The notes beneath the pieces are model-generated. The model was not told the origin of the DNA. It was given only the letters and a program-made list of their open reading frames with translations, and did no database searches. 24,026 bases of DNA, taken from positions 1 through 24,026 of the forward strand of contig DTTG01000193.1 in the NCBI GenBank assembly GCA_012964845.1, given 5' to 3'. Source of the DNA: Fidelibacterota bacterium. Its GTDB lineage: Bacteria > Fidelibacterota > Marinisomatia > SCGC-AAA003-L08 > D37C17. A program made the translations under genes and the position numbers. Shown here one piece after another: positions 1 to 8,523 of this stretch; position 1 is the stretch's first letter; each line of letters begins with the position of its first letter.

Positions 1-935
1 TTGTAACCGACTTGGACCAGTTGGCAGGACTACCCGATTCTGATGGAGATAATTACCCTGATTATTATGATTTTTATCCTGATGATTCTGAAAAGCATGA
101 TGATTCTCTTTATTGGCGTAATATTTATGGTGAAATTACAGGTGGCATTTATGCAGGATTCGATACTTGGTATTTAAATAGCGATGGTTATAATAACTAT
201 GATCCAGAGGGGGCTGAAAATGACCCTGTTTCAGGTATGGCTTTTGATGTAGCCTATGCCCTGAATGAAAAAGTCACACTATATTCCCAGTTTGGACTTC
301 TTCAGGGAGAAATAGCGGATCCTGAAGATGATAGCAAAACTGTGGATCTTGGCTGGGGATTAGTACCCATTGGGGCTAAAGCCAAATTAGGTCCAGTTAA
401 TCTATTGGCAGAATATAGGATGGGGTCTCGGCGATTTGTATTTAATTATTGGGATAGAGCCTATGATGTGAATAGAGTATCTGTAATTAACTCAGGTGTT
501 GCTACTCGTGAAAGCCAGCTTTATCTCTTTGGTAAATTAAATGGTTTCTATGCTCAGGCAGAAATGTCTGTGATGAATCTTTTTACGTTAAGTTCAGGTT
601 ATCAAAATATGCAGGGTGAAAAATGGGATGAGACTTTAGGTGAATATGAAATGGGTAAATCCAACCAAACATTTCTATCTACTATTGCCATTAACCCTTC
701 TCTTATTCCAAAAGTTGGAAAAGCTGAAGCATTTTATCAGCAAAGCAATGTTCCCAACCCCTTTGATTTTACACCAACTGCCAGCACAATTTGGGGCTAT
801 AATCTAGGGATTGAAGTATCTTCCGGTGTGATGTTGATGTACAAGGCTCGAACTACTTATATTTCAGATTTAGAAAATGATGGTGAGTTCATACCTGTGG
901 AATCAATTCAAATCGAAACTCAATTTATATTTTAA
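1..935 (+). CDS. Outer-membrane-like protein with Ca-binding (TSP3-like) repeat, 3' part
   Basis: The reading frame is open from the left edge (first full codon at 3), so the gene begins outside the window and about 310 codons are visible. The visible N-terminal part has an Asp-rich stretch (DSDGDNYPDYYDFYPDD) resembling thrombospondin type 3 / dockerin-like calcium-binding loops. The rest alternates polar and aromatic residues with many Gly, Tyr and Phe, as in transmembrane beta-strands. The chain ends in ...IETQFIF, and a terminal Phe is the usual signal for outer-membrane barrel assembly. Its specific function and substrate cannot be named. Only one base separates its stop from the likely TTG start of alaS, so the two are probably on one transcript. 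The barrel assignment rests on strand pattern and C-terminus, not on a recognised family. Confidence 0.65.
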   Translation, partial: VTDLDQLAGLPDSDGDNYPDYYDFYPDDSEKHDDSLYWRNIYGEITGGIYAGFDTWYLNSDGYNNYDPEGAENDPVSGMAFDVAYALNEKVTLYSQFGLLQGEIADPEDDSKTVDLGWGLVPIGAKAKLGPVNLLAEYRMGSRRFVFNYWDRAYDVNRVSVINSGVATRESQLYLFGKLNGFYAQAEMSVMNLFTLSSGYQNMQGEKWDETLGEYEMGKSNQTFLSTIAINPSLIPKVGKAEAFYQQSNVPNPFDFTPTASTIWGYNLGIEVSSGVMLMYKARTTYISDLENDGEFIPVESIQIETQFIF

Positions 936-936
936 G

Positions 937-3540
937 TTGCCAATTTCTTCTGCAGATATCCGCCAACAGTTTTTAGACTTCTTTCAAAAGAAAGAGCATC
1001 AATTCGTCCGTAGTTCTTCTGTGGTACCTCACGAAGACCCTACCTTACTTTTCACTAATGCGGGCATGAACCAGTTTAAGCCCTATTTTATGGGATTGCA
1101 ATCGCCAGAGACAAAACGGGCAGTCAATTCACAGAAATGTATTCGGGTGAGTGGCAAGCATAATGACCTGGAAGAAGTAGGGGTGGATGATTACCACCAT
1201 ACTTTTTTCGAAATGCTGGGAAATTGGTCTTTTGGTGATTATTATAAAAAGGAAGCCATTTCATGGGCGTGGGAGTTATTAACTGAAGTTTGGAAATTGG
1301 ATAAAACTCGACTATGGGTCACCATTTTCCAAGATGATGATGAATCCGGAGACCTGTGGAAGGAAGAGACCGATATCCAGCCTGATAGAATATTGAAATT
1401 TGGTCATAAAGATAATTTCTGGGAAATGGGTGAAACTGGTCCCTGTGGCCCCTGTACAGAAATTCATTATTATACCGGAGACGATCCTGATAATCAATCA
1501 GCAGATGGGGTGAATGCCCTGGCTGAATATCGTGAAATCTGGAATTTGGTGTTTATCCAATATAATCGTGATAGTGAGGGAAATTTGCATGAACTGCCTG
1601 AAAAGCATGTGGATACCGGCGCTGGCTTTGAGCGGATAGTTGCCATTCTAAACGGGAAATCATCAAATTATGAAACAGATCTCTTTATTCCTATTTTAGA
1701 TAAAATTGTTGAAATTTCCGGCAAATCACTCGATATTAATGACGGTATCCCTCACAGGGTTATTGCAGATCATGTACGCATGCTTGCTTTTTCCCTGGCA
1801 GATGGCGCTATGCCCGGTAATGAGGGCCGGGGCTATGTACTGAGACGGGTTCTACGCCGGGCTGCCCGATTTGGAAGAATGCTGGAGATGAAAGATCCTT
1901 TCATCTATAAACTGGTGAACACCTTGAGTGGTGTTATGGGCAGTGCATTCCCTGAGTTAAAAGAAAAACAGAAGCATGTGGAAAAAGTTATCAAAGCCGA
2001 AGAATCATCTTTTAACGAAACGCTGGATAGAGGTTTAGAGGTGTTTAGTAAGATTACAAAAAACCTGTCTGCTGGAGGAGTCATTAATGGTGATGATGCC
2101 TTCAAATTATATGATACCTATGGATTTCCTTTAGACCTTACGGAATTAATAGCACGTGAAAATGAGTTTTCAGTGGATGTGGATAAATTCAATGACTGCA
2201 TGATTCAGCAAAAAGACCGTGCCCGGTCGTCAGGTAAATTTCAGAATATTTCAGAAGATACTGATTGGATAGTGGTCAAAAAGGGATCTCCAACAGAATT
2301 TACCGGTTATGAAAAAATAGAAAATAACGCCCAATTAATAAAATATATTCAAGAGGGTGATTATTATAAAATTGTGCTGGATAAAACGCCATTTTATGCC
2401 GAAGCTGGTGGGCAGATTGGTGACAGCGGATTTTTGACGGCCAAAGGATTTAAATTCAAGGTGGAGGATGTACAGAAATCGGGTGATGAATTTATTCATA
2501 TTGGAAGAATCCAGGAAGGCAAAATAGAGGATGTCCAAAATGTGAATGCAAAAATTGATGATAGCCGCCGTCAGCAAATCCGACGAAATCATACAGCAAC
2601 CCATCTGCTTCATCAGGCTTTAAGAAAAATTGTTGGGGATCATGTTCAACAAGCGGGTTCCCTGGTTAATGCAGAATTATTGCGTTTTGATTTGACTCAT
2701 TATGAACAAATATCACGGAGTCAGATAAATGAATTAGAGCAATGTGTCAATTCTGTGATTCTGCAAAATATTGACGTGGAAACCAATGTGAAAAATTTCG
2801 ATGATGCTCGAGAAGAGGGAGCAGTTGGACTTTTTGGAGAAAAATACGGAGACACTGTGAGAGTGGTGGATGTCCCCGGTTTTTCCAAAGAACTCTGTGG
2901 GGGCACACATGTAAACCGTACTGGAGATATTGGCGCTATAAAAATTATTTCTGAATCAGCTTTAGCATCAGGTATAAGAAGATTGGTTGCAGTATCTGGT
3001 GATGCCATACAAACATTGATGAGCAAACAGGAACATGTAATCAGTGAAATTCGAAAAGAGCTCAAATGTACAGAAGATGAAATATCCTCACGGATTCAAT
3101 CCCTTATTGCTGATAAAAAAAATCTAGAGCGGGAAATTAAAGAACTCAGGCAATTCTCAATGACTGGTGAGATTGGTGATCTGGTTACTGGAGCTGAAAG
3201 TTTAGGAGATATACGATTGGTAGTACAAAATGTGGATGATCCTGGTGATTTAAGAGAGTTGGGTGATCAGTTCAGGCAGGCTTTTAAAACCAAAGGTGCA
3301 GCATTGATTGGTACTATTCAAAAAGATAAACCCATGGTGATGTGCGCCGTTACAGATGATTTAACTTCTCAAATTCAAGCAGGTAAAATTGTAAAGGAGA
3401 TGGGAGGAGTCATGGGTGGAGGGGGTGGCGGAAAACCACATTTAGCCACTGCCGGAGGAAATGATATACATTTACTACAAGATGCATTGGATCATGGCAG
3501 AAATCTAATTCAGTCTATTTTACAAAAAGTGGATGTCTGA
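937..3540 (+). CDS. alaS: Alanyl-tRNA synthetase
   Basis: This enzyme charges tRNA-Ala with alanine in the cytoplasm and clears mischarged Ser/Gly-tRNA-Ala. It is 867 aa from TTG 937, the usual family length. The N-terminus (ADIRQQFLDFF), the HHTFFEMLGNWSFGDYY segment and the GRGYVLRRVLRRAAR block are typical of the class II aminoacylation domain. The editing domain has HTATH (H552, H556) and CGGTH (C654, H658), the four zinc ligands. The C-terminal DHHA1 part ends with a run of Gly and KPHLATAGG. An ATG at 877 is in frame, but it would add 20 residues translated from inside the upstream gene and unlike AlaRS N-termini. TTG 937 gives the expected start one base after the previous stop. No clear Shine-Dalgarno precedes it. 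The 3' end overlaps gcvPB by 8 nt. Confidence 0.96.
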   Translation: MPISSADIRQQFLDFFQKKEHQFVRSSSVVPHEDPTLLFTNAGMNQFKPYFMGLQSPETKRAVNSQKCIRVSGKHNDLEEVGVDDYHHTFFEMLGNWSFGDYYKKEAISWAWELLTEVWKLDKTRLWVTIFQDDDESGDLWKEETDIQPDRILKFGHKDNFWEMGETGPCGPCTEIHYYTGDDPDNQSADGVNALAEYREIWNLVFIQYNRDSEGNLHELPEKHVDTGAGFERIVAILNGKSSNYETDLFIPILDKIVEISGKSLDINDGIPHRVIADHVRMLAFSLADGAMPGNEGRGYVLRRVLRRAARFGRMLEMKDPFIYKLVNTLSGVMGSAFPELKEKQKHVEKVIKAEESSFNETLDRGLEVFSKITKNLSAGGVINGDDAFKLYDTYGFPLDLTELIARENEFSVDVDKFNDCMIQQKDRARSSGKFQNISEDTDWIVVKKGSPTEFTGYEKIENNAQLIKYIQEGDYYKIVLDKTPFYAEAGGQIGDSGFLTAKGFKFKVEDVQKSGDEFIHIGRIQEGKIEDVQNVNAKIDDSRRQQIRRNHTATHLLHQALRKIVGDHVQQAGSLVNAELLRFDLTHYEQISRSQINELEQCVNSVILQNIDVETNVKNFDDAREEGAVGLFGEKYGDTVRVVDVPGFSKELCGGTHVNRTGDIGAIKIISESALASGIRRLVAVSGDAIQTLMSKQEHVISEIRKELKCTEDEISSRIQSLIADKKNLEREIKELRQFSMTGEIGDLVTGAESLGDIRLVVQNVDDPGDLRELGDQFRQAFKTKGAALIGTIQKDKPMVMCAVTDDLTSQIQAGKIVKEMGGVMGGGGGGKPHLATAGGNDIHLLQDALDHGRNLIQSILQKVDV

Positions 3541-4984
3541 TTCACGCGTCATATTCGAAAAATCAGTAAAGGGAAGGATGGGAGTTGCTCTTCCAAAATC
3601 AGATGTGCCGGAAATTTCATTAGCTGATTCAATTTCCCCTGAATTATTAAGAAAATCCCCCGCAAAATTACCAGAGGTTTCTGAGCCTCAAGTTGTGAGA
3701 CATTATGTGAATTTATCCATAAAAAACCATCATGTGGATAAAGACTTTTATCCTTTAGGATCCTGCACCATGAAATATAATCCGAAAATAAATGATGCCT
3801 TGGCATCTCTCTCAGGATTTGCAAACATTCATCCTCACCAACCTGTTGAAAATGTTCAGGGAGCTCTTCATATCATGTTTGAATTGGAGCAGATGTTATT
3901 AAAAATTACGGGAATGTCTGAGGCTACATTGCAGCCCAGCGCAGGCTCACAGGGGGAATTTGCAGGAATTCTCATCATGAAGAAATATCATGAAAAGAAT
4001 GGCGAAAAGCGGAAATATATTATAATTCCAGAGACGGCTCACGGCACAAATCCGGCGTCGGTTTCCCTGGGTGGATTTACTCCTCGTGAGGTGAAATCTG
4101 ATAACAGAGGGCGGGTAGATTTAGAGGATTTAAAGTCAAAATTGGATCATGAAGTTGCTGGGATGATGCTTACCCAGCCCAATACTCTGGGATTATTTGA
4201 AGATCAAATAGAAGAAATATCTGAAGCTGTACACAATGTTGGCGCCCTCATGTATATGGATGGTGCAAATATGAATGCGGTAGTGGGCTTATGTAAACCT
4301 GCTGATATGGGCTTTGATATTATCCATATTAATCTGCATAAAACCTTCTCAACTCCTCATGGAGGAGGAGGTCCAGGTTCAGGGCCTATTGCAGTGGTTG
4401 AGAAATTGGCACCATTTTTACCCATTCCCAAATTAATTAAAGATGAAAATGGAAAATATAATTGGACAAGTGATATTCCAGACAGCATTGGTAGGCTACA
4501 CACCTTTTTTGGTAATTTTGGTATATTGGTTCGGGCCTATGTCTATATTCGTATGCTGGGCGATGATGGATTGAAGTCCATGACTCGCAACGCCATTATC
4601 AATGCCAACTATTTAAAAAATAAACTTAAAGATGCTTATAATATTCCATTCACGGAAGGAACTTTACATGAGTTTGTTGTGTCCGGAGACACCCAAAAAG
4701 CCAAAGGTGTAAAAGCATTGGATATTGCAAAAGCATTACTGGATTATGGTTTTCATGCACCAACAATTTATTTTCCAAATAATGTGCCGGAAGCTATGAT
4801 GATTGAACCAACTGAATCAGAAACAAAAGCAACGCTGGATAGATTTGTTGAGGTTATGCTGGAAATAAATGATAATATTAATGTAAACCCTGATCTTATT
4901 CGTGAAGCACCAATAACAACTCCCGTAACACGATTAGATGAGACAAAAGCAAATAGGGAACTAGATTTGAGGTGGACACCATGA
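3533..4984 (+). CDS. gcvPB: Glycine dehydrogenase (decarboxylating) subunit 2
   Basis: This is the PLP-binding beta subunit of the split P-protein of the glycine cleavage system. With GcvPA it decarboxylates glycine and passes the aminomethyl group to lipoyl-GcvH. The 483-aa length matches the PB family. Diagnostic segments are FYPLGSCTMKYNP near the N-terminus, the HPHQP motif, AGSQGEFAG, and the PLP lysine K270 in HINLHKTFSTPHGGGGPG. ATG 3533 lies inside the last codons of alaS (8-nt overlap), and the stop overlaps the next start as ATGA. gcvPA, gcvT and gcvH are not in this window, so the complex must be completed from elsewhere in the genome. Confidence 0.95.
   Translation: MSDSRVIFEKSVKGRMGVALPKSDVPEISLADSISPELLRKSPAKLPEVSEPQVVRHYVNLSIKNHHVDKDFYPLGSCTMKYNPKINDALASLSGFANIHPHQPVENVQGALHIMFELEQMLLKITGMSEATLQPSAGSQGEFAGILIMKKYHEKNGEKRKYIIIPETAHGTNPASVSLGGFTPREVKSDNRGRVDLEDLKSKLDHEVAGMMLTQPNTLGLFEDQIEEISEAVHNVGALMYMDGANMNAVVGLCKPADMGFDIIHINLHKTFSTPHGGGGPGSGPIAVVEKLAPFLPIPKLIKDENGKYNWTSDIPDSIGRLHTFFGNFGILVRAYVYIRMLGDDGLKSMTRNAIINANYLKNKLKDAYNIPFTEGTLHEFVVSGDTQKAKGVKALDIAKALLDYGFHAPTIYFPNNVPEAMMIEPTESETKATLDRFVEVMLEINDNINVNPDLIREAPITTPVTRLDETKANRELDLRWTP
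4969..4975 (+). promoter_or_regulatory. Ribosome binding site for the PPC-domain gene
   Basis: GAGGTGG lies five bases before ATG 4981, inside the end of gcvPB. It supports ATG 4981 over the upstream in-frame GTG at 4972, which overlaps the motif itself. Confidence 0.65.
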
Positions 4985-5415
4985 AGTATAGGTTAGATAA
5001 ATCACGGGTTTTCATGACTTTCGCTAAAGGCGATAGCATTAACAAAACATTTGAAACATTTGCAGAGGTAAAGGGTGTGGGTTGTGCATGGTTGAATGGA
5101 ATAGGGGCATTAGAAAATCCAGAAATCGGCTATTATTCACTTGAAGATAAAACCTACCATCGAAAATTATTTAAGGGTGAATATGAACTCACTTCCCTCA
5201 TTGGGAATATTACCATGAAGGAGGGGAAACCCTTTTCTCATACCCATATAACCTTTAGCGATACTGAATACAGGGTTTTTGGGGGACATTTGTTTGATGC
5301 AGATATTACAGCGGCAGGTGAATTTATCATGCAATTTGGAAGTGAAAATATTACCCGTGAAATGAACCCGGGAATAGGATTACCTCTATGGTGTTTGGAG
5401 GAATCTCTTGGATAA
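4981..5415 (+). CDS. PPC-domain (DUF296) protein
   Basis: This is a 144-aa single-domain protein of the PPC family (plants and prokaryotes conserved, DUF296). It carries the family's internal pattern: a central HTHITFSD segment with the His-x-His that binds metal in several structures, followed by FGGHL and a hydrophobic C-terminal strand. In plants the domain sits in AT-hook DNA-binding proteins. In bacteria it occurs alone, forms trimers, and has no well-established role. No AT-hook is visible here. ATG 4981 was chosen over GTG 4972 because it makes an ATGA overlap with gcvPB and has GAGGTGG five bases upstream. It sits between gcvPB and ridA, so a role near amino-acid or PLP chemistry is possible but is inference. 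Confidence 0.85.
   Translation: MKYRLDKSRVFMTFAKGDSINKTFETFAEVKGVGCAWLNGIGALENPEIGYYSLEDKTYHRKLFKGEYELTSLIGNITMKEGKPFSHTHITFSDTEYRVFGGHLFDADITAAGEFIMQFGSENITREMNPGIGLPLWCLEESLG
5397..5402 (+). promoter_or_regulatory. Ribosome binding site deciding the TTG start of ridA
   Basis: GGAGGA lies five bases before TTG 5408, within the last codons of the PPC gene. It is the strongest Shine-Dalgarno I saw in the window and makes the TTG start convincing. Confidence 0.75.
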
Positions 5416-5791
5416 GGTTGTTATCCATACTACTGAAGCTCCCAAAGCCATAGGTACTTATTCACAGGGGATTAAATCTGATAATTTTGTATTTACTTCT
5501 GGTCAAATCCCAATTAACCCCCAGTCTGGGGAATTGATAAAAGGGGATTTCAAATCTGAAGTTAAACAAGTATTAATAAATCTAAATGGAGTACTAAAAG
5601 GTGGGGGAAGTTCCTTACAACAGGCAATTAAATTAACTGTATTTCTAACTGATCTTTCACATTTTGCTCAGGTTAATGAAATCTTTAATGAATTTTTCCC
5701 TGACAATCCACCAGCACGATCTGCTGTACAAGTATCAGCCTTGCCCATGAATGCCCGGATAGAAATTGATGCCGTTGGTCATGTGGAATGA
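5408..5791 (+). CDS. ridA: RidA family reactive intermediate/imine deaminase
   Basis: RidA hydrolyses enamine/imine intermediates such as 2-aminoacrylate released by PLP enzymes, protecting other PLP enzymes from damage. The 127-aa length fits the YjgF/YER057c/UK114 family. Visible hallmarks are APKAIGTYSQG at the N-terminus, FTSGQIP, the substrate-binding arginine R104 in PPARSAVQV, and the C-terminal IEIDAVG with its conserved Glu. The start is TTG with a strong GGAGGA site; the coding region overlaps the PPC gene by 8 nt and the next gene by ATGA. Its location two genes after the PLP enzyme GcvPB fits a protective role. Confidence 0.93.
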   Translation: MDKVVIHTTEAPKAIGTYSQGIKSDNFVFTSGQIPINPQSGELIKGDFKSEVKQVLINLNGVLKGGGSSLQQAIKLTVFLTDLSHFAQVNEIFNEFFPDNPPARSAVQVSALPMNARIEIDAVGHVE

Positions 5792-6165
5792 AATATTGGA
5801 TTGCTATTTTATGTGCCTTTAGTATATGCACTGGTCAGGAAGCAGGATATATAGATTCAACAAAAGTAAAGGATCCTGGTTTGGCTTGGAAATTAGGGGC
5901 AATTCCGGGGTTGGGACAAATATATAATGGAAAATATGTGAAAGCAATTGGGTTTATGGGGGCAGAGTACTTCGTTGTAAACCGTTTTATAGAATTAAAG
6001 AAAGAAAATAGAATTGGTCTTCGAAACACATATGCGTGGTGGACGTTTGGCTTATTCGTATGGAATATGCTGGATGCTTATGTGGATGCCCAGTTATCAA
6101 CATTTCCTGTGAGACGGTTGGAGTCTAATAATGACATTGATTCATTAAAGGTTAAATTAAATTAG
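5788..6165 (+). CDS. DUF5683-type small membrane protein
   Basis: A 125-aa protein with a hydrophobic N-terminus (MKYWIAILCAFSICTGQE) that looks like a cleavable signal peptide or first membrane helix. The segment LGAIPGLGQIYNGKYVKAIGFMG is the core of the DUF5683 family (Pro-Gly-x-Gly-Gln-x-Tyr-x-Gly-Lys), common in Bacteroidetes and relatives. A second hydrophobic stretch (AWWTFGLFVWNMLDAYVDAQL) follows. No biochemical function is known to me for the family. ATG 5788 overlaps the ridA stop as ATGA, and purF starts two bases after its stop. Confidence 0.7.
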   Translation: MKYWIAILCAFSICTGQEAGYIDSTKVKDPGLAWKLGAIPGLGQIYNGKYVKAIGFMGAEYFVVNRFIELKKENRIGLRNTYAWWTFGLFVWNMLDAYVDAQLSTFPVRRLESNNDIDSLKVKLN

Positions 6166-6167
6166 TT

Positions 6168-7556
6168 ATGTGTGGAATAATAGGAATACATAATAATAAA
6201 GAAGCTGCTACATTAGCTTATATGGGTTTATATGCTCAACAACATCGTGGGCAGGAAGGTGCAGGTGTGGTATCTTCAGATGGCAAGGAATTACACAGAC
6301 ATATGGGACAGGGTCTTGTATCAGATGTGTTTTCCAATCCCGAAGTATTTGATTCTCTTGTTGGTGATTCAGCAATTGGTCATGTTCGCTATTCTACTAC
6401 CGGGAATTCCGATGCTGAAAATGTTGGTCCGCTTACTTTTAATATGGGAGATTACAGTTTGTCGATTGCCCATAATGGGAATCTGGTAAATATTGATGGA
6501 ATCAGGAAACAGCTTCAGGATGATGGTGCGTTATTCCAAACTTCCACGGACACCGAAATTATTATCCATCTTCTGGCTCGGGAAAAAGGAAATACCTTAG
6601 CTGAAAAGTTGGGAAAGGTTCTTAACAAAATTGAAGGTGCATATTCATTAATTCTTCTTTCGCCTAATGAAATTATTGCTGCCAGGGATCCCCACGGAAT
6701 TAGACCATATTGTATGGGAAAGCTTAAAGACACCCTTGTTTTCGCATCTGAAACCTGTGCCTTGGATTTATTAGGAGCAGAATATGTTCGAGAAGTAAAA
6801 CCCGGGGAGATAATAGTTGCAAACGATGACGGATTTTATTCTCAACCCTTTACTGAACCTCAGGAGCCCAAACATTGTATTTTTGAATATATATATTTTT
6901 CTCGACCAGATTCACAAATATTTGGTAAAAATGTAGATAAAATGAGAAGAGCATTCGGGCGAAAGCTTTCCAGGGAAAATCCTGATGAAACTGGGGATAT
7001 TGTTATTTCAGTTCCGGATTCGTCTAACACCTGCGCACTTGGTTATTCTCAGGAATCTGGCGTAAAACATGAAATTGGTTTGATCAGAAATCATTATGTT
7101 GGAAGAACATTTATTTTTCCATCTCAACGTTTGCGGGATGTTTCCGTAAGGCTGAAGTTTAATACCGTAAAGGGTGTCCTAAAGGATAAAGAGGTTATAA
7201 TTATTGATGATTCCATTGTCAGGGGAACCACATTATTAAAATTAGTAAAACTCATACGGGAAAGTGGCGCTAAAAAGGTGCATGTTCGCATTAGCTCTCC
7301 ACCTGTAAAACATCCCTGTTTTTACGGAATGGATTTTCCTACTGTTGAAGAGTTGGCAGCAGGTAATCGGAGTGAAAAAGAAATCCAACAAATGATTGAT
7401 GTGGATTCATTGGGATATCTATCATTGGAAGGTACACTTAAATCTACATCCCAAAAGAAAACAAATTTTTGTACTGCTTGTTTTTCGGGTGATTATCCTA
7501 TTCAAAATAAAGGTGAAAATGATAAAGCAGTTTCTAAAACACCATCCTGTTCATAA
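6168..7556 (+). CDS. purF: Amidophosphoribosyltransferase
   Basis: This enzyme catalyses the first committed step of purine synthesis, PRPP plus glutamine to phosphoribosylamine. The protein is 462 aa. The N-terminal nucleophile hydrolase domain begins MCGIIGIH; the catalytic Cys2 follows Met1 directly, so there is no longer propeptide. The phosphoribosyltransferase domain carries the PRPP loop VIIIDDSIVRGTT. Four cysteines, C237, C384, C435 and C438 (the last two in FCTACFSGDYP), occupy the positions that bind the [4Fe-4S] cluster in the Bacillus-type enzyme, so this is likely the oxygen-sensitive Fe-S form rather than the E. coli type. The start lies two bases after the DUF5683 gene, and the 3' end overlaps the prenyltransferase by 38 nt. 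Confidence 0.97.
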   Translation: MCGIIGIHNNKEAATLAYMGLYAQQHRGQEGAGVVSSDGKELHRHMGQGLVSDVFSNPEVFDSLVGDSAIGHVRYSTTGNSDAENVGPLTFNMGDYSLSIAHNGNLVNIDGIRKQLQDDGALFQTSTDTEIIIHLLAREKGNTLAEKLGKVLNKIEGAYSLILLSPNEIIAARDPHGIRPYCMGKLKDTLVFASETCALDLLGAEYVREVKPGEIIVANDDGFYSQPFTEPQEPKHCIFEYIYFSRPDSQIFGKNVDKMRRAFGRKLSRENPDETGDIVISVPDSSNTCALGYSQESGVKHEIGLIRNHYVGRTFIFPSQRLRDVSVRLKFNTVKGVLKDKEVIIIDDSIVRGTTLLKLVKLIRESGAKKVHVRISSPPVKHPCFYGMDFPTVEELAAGNRSEKEIQQMIDVDSLGYLSLEGTLKSTSQKKTNFCTACFSGDYPIQNKGENDKAVSKTPSCS

Positions 7557-8523
7557 AAAACTAGTCCCCAATCTGGATGTGGTTTTTCTTCTAAGGCCAA
7601 CATTGTTTTTTTCAGTTTGGGTTATGGTTGTTATGGGAATGTCTTCAGCGCAAATGTATTATTTCGACCACCCTCTATGGATATCCAATTTTTCATGGGC
7701 TACATTTTTTGTTTTTACAGGCATTACTTTTGTTTGCAGTTCAACATTTATTTTAAATCAAATTTCTGATGAAAAAAGTGATTCCATCAATCAAAAACTA
7801 TTTTTAGTTGGTAAGTATATTGCCATCGATAAAAGTCAGTCAATTTCGAAAATACTATTGATTGTTGGAATATTAATTTTAATTGTAGTGAATTGGTTTT
7901 CAGCCATACTTGTTGGTATTATTTATTTGATTTGGGGTATTATTTATAATCAGCCACCATTTAATTGGAAAAAGAAACCACTATTAGGATGGTTTACAAA
8001 TACAATTGTAGGGGTACTTTTATTTACCGAAGGTTGGAGTCTCGTAATGCAAAATCAGCCAATGGCAGCAATTATTCCGCTGGATATATCGATGTTAAAA
8101 TTATTACTTCCCTACGTTCTCTGTTTTTCCTCTGTTTCCCTGCTCACAACACTGCCTGATATGAAGGGTGATTCAACATCCGGAGATAAAACATTTCCTA
8201 TTGTTTTTGGGAAAAATATAACCCTTTTTATCTCATTAGCATTTATTATTATTGCGTTTATAATTGCCCTGGAAAATAATGACCCACTGGCATCCACCGC
8301 AACATTAGTCTCCATTCCTTTTTTCATTTTTGCATTTATTCGCAGGATGGAAAAAGATATCTTGCGGGCAATCAGATACCCCATATTTATTTTAAATTTT
8401 TTCGTTCTATCTGTTTATCCATGGTTATTTGTGCCTTTAGCAATCACATATTATTTAAGTAAATATTATTATTGGCATAGATTTAATCTTCACTACCCCA
8501 CATTTTTAGTTGAACATGATTAG
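7519..8523 (+). CDS. UbiA-superfamily membrane prenyltransferase
   Basis: A 334-aa polytopic protein that should transfer a prenyl chain from an isoprenyl diphosphate to an acceptor in the membrane. It has the two Asp-rich Mg2+/diphosphate motifs of the family: N80QxxD84xxxD88 (NQISDEKSDSIN) and D214MKGD218 followed by STSGDKTFP. About eight or nine hydrophobic segments surround them. ATG 7519 has AAAGGTG just upstream and overlaps purF by 38 nt; the frame is open further 5' but only inside purF. The first motif is not obviously that of MenA or UbiA proper. Its placement directly before a ferredoxin and a geranylgeranyl-reductase-family gene suggests a geranylgeranyl or polyprenyl donor. Candidates are a digeranylgeranylglyceryl-phosphate-synthase-like, quinone or other lipid prenyltransferase; I cannot choose the acceptor. 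Confidence 0.85.
   Translation: MIKQFLKHHPVHKKLVPNLDVVFLLRPTLFFSVWVMVVMGMSSAQMYYFDHPLWISNFSWATFFVFTGITFVCSSTFILNQISDEKSDSINQKLFLVGKYIAIDKSQSISKILLIVGILILIVVNWFSAILVGIIYLIWGIIYNQPPFNWKKKPLLGWFTNTIVGVLLFTEGWSLVMQNQPMAAIIPLDISMLKLLLPYVLCFSSVSLLTTLPDMKGDSTSGDKTFPIVFGKNITLFISLAFIIIAFIIALENNDPLASTATLVSIPFFIFAFIRRMEKDILRAIRYPIFILNFFVLSVYPWLFVPLAITYYLSKYYYWHRFNLHYPTFLVEHD

Noticed and set aside
877..936. In-frame N-terminal extension of alaS from ATG 877
   Set aside because: The extra residues are an off-frame reading of the upstream gene's end and do not resemble AlaRS; TTG 937 fits better.
2721..3065. 114-residue open frame on the - strand inside alaS
   Set aside because: Antisense shadow of the AlaRS editing domain, with no domain or ribosome site.
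7396..7518. N-terminal extension of the UbiA-family protein inside purF
   Set aside because: The sequence is purF read in another frame; ATG 7519 has a ribosome site and gives a normal N-terminus.
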